From the NCBI GenBank assembly GCA_910584195.1, contig CAJTYV010000051.1:1-13271 (forward strand): a stretch of 13,271 nucleotides of DNA. Reading direction: 5' to 3'. This document shows, piece after piece, positions 1 to 4,816 of the stretch (positions are counted from its first letter, which is position 1; each line of letters opens with the position of its first letter). The translations under genes were made by a program, and so were the position numbers. Source of the stretch: an uncultured Ruminococcus sp. (GTDB lineage Bacteria; Bacillota; Clostridia; Oscillospirales; Ruminococcaceae). Under the pieces are notes generated by a model. The model was not told the DNA's origin, did no database searches, and saw nothing but the letters and a program-made list of their open reading frames with translations.

Positions 1-148
1 GGAGTTCTTCGCCTATGATGTCAAAATCCCTGCGTATGGCTTTCCTGCCGACACCATACAGCTTCATCATTTGTGATGTGGTCAGCTTCTTCCCCGACAG
101 CAGCATACGCTCCATATCGCGCCGCCGCTGGAATGCGTTGTCCTTCAT
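1..148 (-). CDS. DeoR-like helix-turn-helix protein, N-terminal part (runs off the window)
   Basis: The first 49 codons of a minus-strand gene are present; the rest lies beyond base 1. The start at 146-148 is supported by an excellent ribosome binding site, AGGAGGTGGAAT directly before the ATG. The visible protein is strongly basic (QRRRDMERM) and then shows a helix-turn-helix pattern of the DeoR type at residues ~19-45 (KLTTSQMMKLYGVGRKAIRRDF): a winged-helix segment in which the second helix reads GVGRKAIRRD. A DNA-binding role is therefore likely; its target is not visible. It is divergent from mobC, with about 420 bases of hairpin-rich DNA between them, so it may regulate the mobilisation region. 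That is inference from position only. Confidence 0.7.
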   Translation of the reverse strand, partial: MKDNAFQRRRDMERMLLSGKKLTTSQMMKLYGVGRKAIRRDFDIIGEEL

Positions 149-338
149 ATTCCACCTCCTTCCCATGTTTGATTCCCTGTGGGTATTATAGAAAAAGTAA
201 TGTTTCCCCTATGGCTACCTTCCTCAAAAAAACTGATTGTTTTTTCAAAAACGGTAAAAGTTATACCGACTTTTTCTGAAAGAATCCCGTATTTATCAGC
301 ACTGCAAAAAAAAGTCGGGATAACGAATAGCAAGCACT

Positions 339-358
339 GCCTGTGTTCCCTCACAGGC
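339..358. repeat. Hairpin upstream of mobC (7-bp arms)
   Basis: GCCTGTG (339-345) and CACAGGC (352-358) form a perfect stem with a 6-base loop, followed by GGAATTTTT on the plus strand. It could be a weak plus-strand terminator or part of a mobilisation origin. No plus-strand gene lies upstream to need a terminator. Confidence 0.45.
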
Positions 359-405
359 GGAATTTTTCCAATTTTCCCAAAGACGGAAACTTGAAAAAAT
401 TGCTT

Positions 406-470
406 GTAAGGGGAAGTTTCCCCCTAACCCCCTCTGGGTTCAAAAATCACGAAATGCCCTACGGGGATTT
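406..470. other. Candidate oriT region with two inverted repeats upstream of mobC
   Basis: Two adjacent inverted repeats lie about 100-160 bases before mobC. The first is GGGGAA-GT-TTCCCC (410-423), followed by a C-rich run. The second is long: AAAAATCA plus GAAAT (432-445, one unpaired C) pairs with ATTTC plus TGATTTTT (457-469), and its loop contains a CCC/GGG pair. In mobilisable elements with a MobC-type accessory protein, oriT usually lies just upstream of mobC and contains such inverted repeats beside the nick site. The structure is seen; the oriT role is inferred. The second hairpin ends in a T-run and could instead be a terminator. Confidence 0.45.
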
Positions 471-570
471 CTGATTTTTTCACTCATTTTTTTGCACGAA
501 CATCCCCCGTAACGATACAGAAGATAGTGTAAAATCCTTTCATAATCCCATTACAGAAAGGACGTTAAAA

Positions 571-912
571 ATGGCAAACAGAGAGCGCAAAAATGAGTTG
601 AAAATATACCTGAGCGACGATGAGCAGTACATACTGGAGCAGAAGGTAAAAATCTCCGGCATGAAAAGCAAGTCCACCTTCCTGCGGCATCTGATTTTAT
701 ACGGTTTTGTCTATGACATTGACTATTCCGATCTGCGGGAATACAACGCCGCACTCGGAAAAATCGGTAGCGATCTAAACCAGATCACCAAGCGCATGAA
801 CGCCACAGGAAATGTCTATGCCGACGATGTAAAGGAACTCAAAGCGCTGATGGAAAAGGTGTGGAATACACAAAAGTCCATACTCTCAAAGCAGCCATAC
901 ATGAAGCAATAA
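571..912 (+). CDS. mobC: MobC-like plasmid mobilization relaxosome protein
   Basis: This 113-residue protein matches the small relaxosome accessory proteins of clostridial mobilisable elements (MobC family). The N-terminus is a charged ribbon-helix-helix-like segment (LKIYLSDDEQYILEQKVK, ~10-27), followed by GMKSKSTFLRHLILYG (~30-45). The conserved C-terminal half reads LGKIGSDLNQITKRMN (~62-77) and ends in a helical tail. MobC proteins bind oriT and help the relaxase reach its nick site. The start at 571 has a ribosome binding site (GAAAGGACGTTAAAA) and the length is normal for the family. What is odd is the downstream side: the VirD2-like relaxase gene that normally follows, often overlapping, is missing. 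The sequence after the TAA carries no relaxase motifs, so the protein appears stranded. Confidence 0.85.
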   Translation: MANRERKNELKIYLSDDEQYILEQKVKISGMKSKSTFLRHLILYGFVYDIDYSDLREYNAALGKIGSDLNQITKRMNATGNVYADDVKELKALMEKVWNTQKSILSKQPYMKQ

Positions 913-1027
913 ATTGAACCAAAACTCCCATTGTTGCATCGCAGTGCAAATCAAATTTCTTTCATAAATTCGTAAAAATGAAGCCGCAGTAAAATCTAAA
1001 ATCAGACAAATTTCGCACCATTAAAAA
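913..1027. other. Intergenic stretch where a relaxase gene would be expected
   Basis: No gene is recognised between the mobC stop and the terminator at 1028-1070, nor between that terminator and 1293. The join between the mobilisation module and the efflux operon must lie in this stretch. No insertion sequence or long repeat marks it. Confidence 0.5.
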
Positions 1028-1070
1028 AGATGTACCGCAGTAAAGTTTTTTCCTTCCTTGCGGTACATCT
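1022..1070 (-). terminator. Rho-independent terminator of the TetR-MFS-KTR operon
   Basis: AGATGTACCGCA (1028-1039) and TGCGGTACATCT (1059-1070) are perfect 12-bp arms. Read on the minus strand, the stem is followed immediately by TTTTTTAA (1020-1027), a classic intrinsic terminator. It lies about 225 bases after the last gene of the minus-strand operon and has no T-run on the plus side. Confidence 0.85.
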
Positions 1071-1293
1071 CGATGTGTATAGTTTGCTATTAATTTTGTT
1101 AATTTCTTTTATTCTCCATTTATGCAATTTTCGTTTCATCTTCATTATGTGCCTTTCTTCAATCTGAACGTATTTGACATGCTGTTTCACACAAACTGCA
1201 ATGCGATCCTGTCCAGAAAAGAATCCCATTGCAGTACCAATTTTTTTCATAATTCCAAAACAAAGAGCCGGCAAACTGTGATTATTCTCAAGT

Positions 1294-1482
1294 TTATCGG
1301 CTCTGCGTCTGTGCGTCTGGCTCTTTGATAATAGACATATTCATTTGTTGAACATTTATAAGAGTTTCCTGCTTACACTTTGGACAATATAAAGGAAAAT
1401 TTTCAAGAATTGTATCTTCACGCAATTTTAATCTTGTCTTATTTCCACATACAGGACACAATAACCATTTTTCCTGCTTCAT
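1294..1482 (-). CDS. Cysteine-rich KTR-domain protein, like Tn916 orf6
   Basis: A 62-residue protein with two CxxC pairs: CPVCGNKTRLK near residue 9 and CPKC near residue 33. These would form a small zinc ribbon. The KTR motif and the ending IKEPDAQTQSR match, from memory, the small protein encoded just after tet(M) in Tn916 (orf6) and the cysteine-rich KTR family. Its biochemical role is not known. The start ATG overlaps the stop of the MFS gene as ATGA, with GGAGG inside the end of that gene, so the two are translationally coupled. Its presence after an efflux pump rather than tet(M) suggests recombination with a Tn916-type resistance region. Confidence 0.8.
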   Translation of the reverse strand: MKQEKWLLCPVCGNKTRLKLREDTILENFPLYCPKCKQETLINVQQMNMSIIKEPDAQTQSR

Positions 1483-2732
1483 ACTGAAACCTCCTGTTGT
1501 TCTTTTTCCATCTTTCTAAAAAATCCCATTGCAGACATCCCAACAACACATACAATTACGCCGGTCGGTATGAAACATAAATAAATCATATTGCTAAATC
1601 TATCAAACAGGAAACCGTATATGATTTGTCCTATGGGTTGAACGCACAATGTAACTGTAGATGTATAAGCCATCACTTTACCAATCAGATGATTAGGTGT
1701 CCTCTGCTGTATAAGGGAAACTGCAAAAATTGAAAAAATACTAATTGCAATCTGCATACCACAAAAAGAGACAATGGTGACAACATATTTTATAACGGAA
1801 TCAACCGGACACAGGAAAACAATTCCCGCAGGAATAATAAAAACTCCCATAGAAGCAAGCAGGATAGCTAATCTATGTATTTTCAATTTCTCTGCAAGAA
1901 GTCCTGCAGCAACACTTCCCAAAATTGTGGCAATCGCTAGCGAACTTTCCGCTGCCCCATAATACTGTGCATTTAATCCAAGAACGGTACGCACAATAAA
2001 AGGAAGTCCAACTATGGTAATACCCATTACAAAAAATCTTGAAAATGCGGTCAAGAGCAGCATTTTGGCAATGTTCGTTTGTTCTTTTGAAATATATCGC
2101 ATACTTGACAGGAAGTCCTGTTTGACAACTGACAGTATACCGCCTTTACTCTCCGAACGTTGATAACTTAATTTTATAAAACATTCAAACAGCGCTGTAA
2201 TAAAAAAGCAGACAACACTTGCATACATAACAGGCTTTAAACCAAATACCGCATACAGTACACCACCCAACATTGGAGCCACTAAATAGGACAGGGAAGC
2301 CACCTGATTTACAACGGCATTCCCTTTCATTATGTTATCGCCCTGCAACATAGTTGGAATACACGCCTGTACTGTAGGCGTTTCAAATGCCCCCAAAACA
2401 GAAAGTATGACAAGTAGTACACTGATTACAGTCAGGGCATTACTTTCAGGCAAAAGAAGTGTCGCACATAAAACCGACATACCTGTTAATCCATCCAGCG
2501 CAACCATAATATTACGCCTGTCTGCCCTATCTGCAAGAATACCGCCTAATGGCGAAAGAACAATAGTCGGGATTGTGGCAACAGATAATATCCCCGCAAA
2601 TATAGCGGCTGAACTGGTTATTTCCAGTACATACATAGACAATGCGAGCTTCAAGATGAAATTTCCAAACAATGATGTTAACTGTCCTAAGATAAGAAGC
2701 ACAAAATTCTTTGTAAATAGTTTTTGTGTCAT
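1479..2732 (-). CDS. MFS efflux transporter, DHA3-type
   Basis: A 417-residue major facilitator protein whose length and hydrophobic pattern fit 12 membrane helices. Motif A, GGILADRADRRN, is at residues 63-74 between helices 2 and 3, the expected place; a weaker counterpart (AAGLLAEKLKIHR) lies in the second half. The overall pattern resembles the DHA3 branch of proton-driven drug exporters, which includes macrolide and tetracycline pumps, but the substrate cannot be read from the sequence. The gene overlaps the upstream TetR gene by ATGA and the downstream KTR gene by ATGA. The pump is therefore almost certainly co-transcribed with, and repressed by, its TetR regulator. No frameshift or truncation is seen. 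Confidence 0.85.
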   Translation of the reverse strand: MTQKLFTKNFVLLILGQLTSLFGNFILKLALSMYVLEITSSAAIFAGILSVATIPTIVLSPLGGILADRADRRNIMVALDGLTGMSVLCATLLLPESNALTVISVLLVILSVLGAFETPTVQACIPTMLQGDNIMKGNAVVNQVASLSYLVAPMLGGVLYAVFGLKPVMYASVVCFFITALFECFIKLSYQRSESKGGILSVVKQDFLSSMRYISKEQTNIAKMLLLTAFSRFFVMGITIVGLPFIVRTVLGLNAQYYGAAESSLAIATILGSVAAGLLAEKLKIHRLAILLASMGVFIIPAGIVFLCPVDSVIKYVVTIVSFCGMQIAISIFSIFAVSLIQQRTPNHLIGKVMAYTSTVTLCVQPIGQIIYGFLFDRFSNMIYLCFIPTGVIVCVVGMSAMGFFRKMEKEQQEVSV

Positions 2733-3388
2733 AGCTCATTTCCTCCTCTTTCTGAAATATCAGCAATAAATTTTTCTGTAAATGAAATAGCTTCCTCAGC
2801 AAAAATGGGCAGTCCCATATAGTTTAATACATCCATTACACAACGATATTTATGATGTATTTCTTCCTCCGTTGCCGGAAATACCGTTGGCATCAGCCAG
2901 AAGTTAATGAGCGGCAAAAGTTCGGAAAGCTCTTTTGTATATTCTGTTTTGATTGAACCATCGTTTTTTCCCTCTTCCAACAACTCCAACCATAAAGGAG
3001 TCAATACACGCCTGTTTTCTTCCAATGCAACGGCTAAGATATGTGGATCTTTTAGAATAGGGATTGCCTGCATATTCAGTTGGTTACGCGCTGCATCCGA
3101 TTGATTTAATACCAACAACTCCTTAATTTTTTGTAATCCGTTCAGGTCATTCCGCTTCCTAATCGCATCAAAGGGATTATTCTCAAAAAACATTTGATTT
3201 CCTAATACACGCATAACATCTTCTTTGCTTTGAAAAAAGCGGTAAAACATTCCTTTCGCCCCACCTGCAATGTCCATGATATCGGAAATCGAGGTTTCCT
3301 CATATCCTTTGGAAGCAAATAGCATTTTCGTGGCATCAAGAATTTCTTTTCTCCATTCATCTGGTGTTTTTTTTACAGGTCTAGCCAA
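2729..3388 (-). CDS. TetR-family transcriptional repressor
   Basis: A 219-residue TetR regulator. The N-terminal DNA-binding domain is clear: KEILDATKMLFASKGYE (~14-30), then the helix-turn-helix SISDIMDIAGGAKGMFYRFF (33-52), then the family-typical SKEDVMR. The C-terminal ligand-binding part is less conserved, as usual. The start is a TTG at 3386-3388 behind AGGAGG with an 11-base spacer; no better in-frame start fits. It is the first gene of the operon and overlaps the MFS gene by four bases (ATGA). A perfect 35-bp palindrome sits directly upstream over the promoter, fitting autorepression relieved by a drug-like ligand. Confidence 0.9.
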   Translation of the reverse strand: MARPVKKTPDEWRKEILDATKMLFASKGYEETSISDIMDIAGGAKGMFYRFFQSKEDVMRVLGNQMFFENNPFDAIRKRNDLNGLQKIKELLVLNQSDAARNQLNMQAIPILKDPHILAVALEENRRVLTPLWLELLEEGKNDGSIKTEYTKELSELLPLINFWLMPTVFPATEEEIHHKYRCVMDVLNYMGLPIFAEEAISFTEKFIADISERGGNEL

Positions 3389-3408
3389 CTTCTGATATAC
3401 CTCCTTTG

Positions 3409-3443
3409 AAAATAGTTATTGACTTCAAGTCAATAACTATTTT
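3409..3443. promoter_or_regulatory. 35-bp perfect palindrome, probable TetR operator
   Basis: The arms AAAATAGTTATTGACTT (3409-3425) and AAGTCAATAACTATTTT (3427-3443) are perfectly complementary around a single central C. The site overlaps the -10 box and transcription start region of the operon promoter and ends 20 bases before the TTG start of the TetR gene. Symmetry and position fit a dimeric TetR binding site. Confidence 0.85.
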
Positions 3444-3467
3444 ATCACTATCATTATTTTTTTGCAA
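3439..3467 (-). promoter_or_regulatory. Promoter of the TetR-MFS-KTR operon
   Basis: On the minus strand TTGCAA (3462-3467) and TAAAAT (3439-3444) are separated by exactly 17 bases. The -10 box lies within the operator palindrome, so repressor binding would block RNA polymerase. Confidence 0.75.
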
Positions 3468-3679
3468 TAGCTGAAAATTTTCCACATTTACCCTGTTTTC
3501 GATATAAACCTCCTGCGAACGCAAAATATCAAGCACTTAGCACACATCATAAAAACGTATACCTAATTGTTCCGTTATGAAAACTATATTCAAACAAGCG
3601 ACTTTTCGACAGGAATCTATAACAAAAAAGTTTCATCAGATTTTATTGACCGCATAGGAACAGCCTGCGCAATACAGAA

Positions 3680-3716
3680 TAAGGGACGGATTCCGAAATT
3701 CGGCACCCGTCCCTTA
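3680..3716 (-). terminator. Hairpin, probable terminator of the small gene at 3790-4038
   Basis: TAAGGGACGG (3680-3689) pairs with CCGTCCCTTA (3707-3716), and an inner CCGAA/TTCGG pair extends the fold. On the minus strand it is followed by TTCTGTATT, a modest T-rich tail. It lies about 75 bases after the minus-strand gene. Between here and the TetR promoter (3468-3679) no gene or signal is recognised. Confidence 0.5.
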
Positions 3717-3789
3717 AATAAACATACACCTATCTTATAGCAGATTTTGGGCTTACACAAAACTTGAAACAGTCTCTTTAAGTGAATGA

Positions 3790-4038
3790 TTAGTCAAAAT
3801 CATAAGGATTGCTATAGCACATCCAATCAAGTGGATAAAGAACCCCATGTTCAGCTTCAAACTGAGCTTGTTGTTTTGCACTGCGAATAGCTTCATTCCT
3901 GGACGACGTTTTCTTCATCTTCTTATCGTTTGCTATTTTAGCTTTATAAGCTTTGTTGTTAGGATTATTCTGATTTGCATAATCATTAAGCTGCTTTTGG
4001 GTATGTGTCTTTGAAGATACGCTCTTTTTCTTTGCCAT
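3790..4038 (-). CDS. Small basic protein of unknown function
   Basis: An 82-residue lysine-rich protein beginning MAKKKSVSSK. The first half is low in hydrophobic residues and rich in Asn, Gln and Lys (QKQLNDYANQNNPNNKAYKAK, roughly residues 14-34). The end is more ordered (EAEHGVLYPLDWMCYSNPYDFD). I start it at 4036-4038 because AAAGGAG lies nine bases upstream; a longer reading to 4068 has no better site. I remember similar Asn-rich short proteins in gut Bacillota but know no function. It has its own candidate promoter with palindromes and a hairpin after it, so it looks like a free-standing, regulated gene. A nucleic-acid-binding role would fit the charge, as speculation. Confidence 0.65.
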   Translation of the reverse strand: MAKKKSVSSKTHTQKQLNDYANQNNPNNKAYKAKIANDKKMKKTSSRNEAIRSAKQQAQFEAEHGVLYPLDWMCYSNPYDFD

Positions 4039-4136
4039 GAACAGTTTCTCCTTTCTCCTTGACTCCATCTAACAATTACGCACAAGATAGCGGACACTAC
4101 GTCACCTTCTAAGCTGAATCCAATAAAATTCATAGG

Positions 4137-4164
4137 ATTATCTCTGCATTTAATTATTTCTCAA
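4137..4164 (-). promoter_or_regulatory. Candidate promoter for the small basic protein
   Basis: On the minus strand TTGAGA (4159-4164) and GATAAT (4137-4142) are 16 bases apart. A start near 4130 would leave about 90 bases of leader before the gene. The -35 box lies inside one of the TTTCTC half-sites described next. Confidence 0.5.
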
Positions 4165-4197
4165 GGTCGGAGAAAATTTCTCATATTATGAGAAATT
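4157..4197. promoter_or_regulatory. Two tandem inverted repeats with TTTCTC half-sites (operator candidate)
   Basis: TTTCTC (4157-4162) pairs with GAGAAA (4170-4175). Directly beside it AATTTCTCAT (4175-4184) pairs perfectly with ATGAGAAATT (4188-4197) around a 3-base centre. Four copies of the same half-site surround the -35 region, suggesting cooperative binding of a dimeric regulator. No cognate regulator gene is adjacent. Confidence 0.55.
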
Positions 4198-4488
4198 CCT
4201 GCTAGTATTATATCATTTGGGAATATCAGTTTCAATCAAAAAATCATGCAAAGATAGCGCGAGATTATTGTCAAATATACATTGGCAAAATCAATTAAGG
4301 GATTAATCCCTTGACCCGTCCATGCCAGAAGTGAGAAAGGTGTGATTCCTTTTCCGAATAATAAGGACATTATGAGAACCTTATGTCATGAAACAATATT
4401 TCTTGGCATAAATCAGCGGTTGCATGCAACCGCTGATAAAAACAAAAAACTTACGCATTCAACTTGACAAACCCTCTACATATCTGAT
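4198..4488. other. Non-coding stretch with two perfect palindromes
   Basis: No gene is recognised here. AAGGGATTAATCCCTT (4297-4312) is a perfect 16-bp palindrome. ATCAGCGGTTGCA followed by TGCAACCGCTGAT (4412-4437) is a perfect 26-bp palindrome. Neither has a convincing T-run on either side, so they are poor terminators. They may be protein binding sites or relics of a mobile element. Confidence 0.5.
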
Positions 4489-4626
4489 TTATATCGAAAA
4501 AGGGATATTTTTGCTCCCTCCATGTGCGAAATCCGTACTGCTTTCATAAGCATACCCATATTTCTGTAACAGAACGGACAGCTCTTTACAAATCTCTGTT
4601 TCATCTTCAACAACAAATATTTTCAC
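4489..4626 (-). pseudogene. Truncated response regulator (receiver domain start only)
   Basis: The reading frame begins with GTG (4624-4626) behind GGGAGG and encodes VKIFVVEDETEICKELSVLL and a short continuation. This is the start of an OmpR/VanR-type receiver domain, including the acidic pair after the first strand (VVEDE). After about 38 residues (ESSTDF) the similarity stops. The frame runs a few unrelated residues to TAA at 4489-4491. The phosphorylated aspartate and the DNA-binding domain are missing, so it cannot work as a regulator. It overlaps the stop of the upstream helix-turn-helix remnant by two bases, showing that the two once formed an operon. Confidence 0.75.
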
Positions 4627-4816
4627 TTTCCGTTTTCCTCCCGTTTCCTTTTATCTACTGGCTTTTCAGCGTCCTTTGGTATCAGCCACAAGCGGCTGAA
4701 TTTTGCCACGCCGGGTATACGGTTTTCCTCACATAGCTTTAGCACCCGTCTTTCTGAAATACCCCATTTCTGTGCTGCTTCCGGGGCAGAAATATATCCG
4801 TACCGCCTTTTTATTA
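4623..4816 (-). pseudogene. Helix-turn-helix DNA-binding protein remnant lacking a start codon
   Basis: On the minus strand from about 4799 the frame reads GYISAPEAAQKWGISERRVL, then KLCEENRIPG and LWLIPKDAEKPVDKRKRE, ending in TGA at 4623-4625. This is the short excisionase-like helix-turn-helix family common in gut Clostridia, which usually begins a few residues before this motif. The only ATG/GTG/TTG positions nearby are out of frame, and going upstream the frame runs into the end of the NACHT gene. The N-terminus seems to have been lost when the NACHT gene joined here. The 3' end is intact and overlaps the response regulator start. Confidence 0.65.

Noticed and set aside
145..394. Open frames on both strands in the stretch before mobC
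   Set aside because: They have no convincing starts and overlap the hairpin-rich non-coding DNA; the composition looks random.
1002..1274. Minus-strand open frame of 90 residues
   Set aside because: It runs through the strong terminator at 1022-1070, has no good ribosome site and resembles nothing I know. It may be a remnant but cannot be supported.
2332..2769. 145-residue plus-strand open frame inside the MFS gene
   Set aside because: It is antisense to a clear membrane transporter and has no family pattern.
3569..3770. Plus-strand frame reading …SDFSTGIYNKKVSSDFIDRIG…
   Set aside because: It looks protein-like, but no family is recognised, the only start would be a TTG without a ribosome site, and it runs through the hairpin at 3680-3716.
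4412..4437. 26-bp palindrome as an intrinsic terminator
   Set aside because: The T-rich run is on the wrong side for either strand; only a weak TTTA follows on the minus strand.
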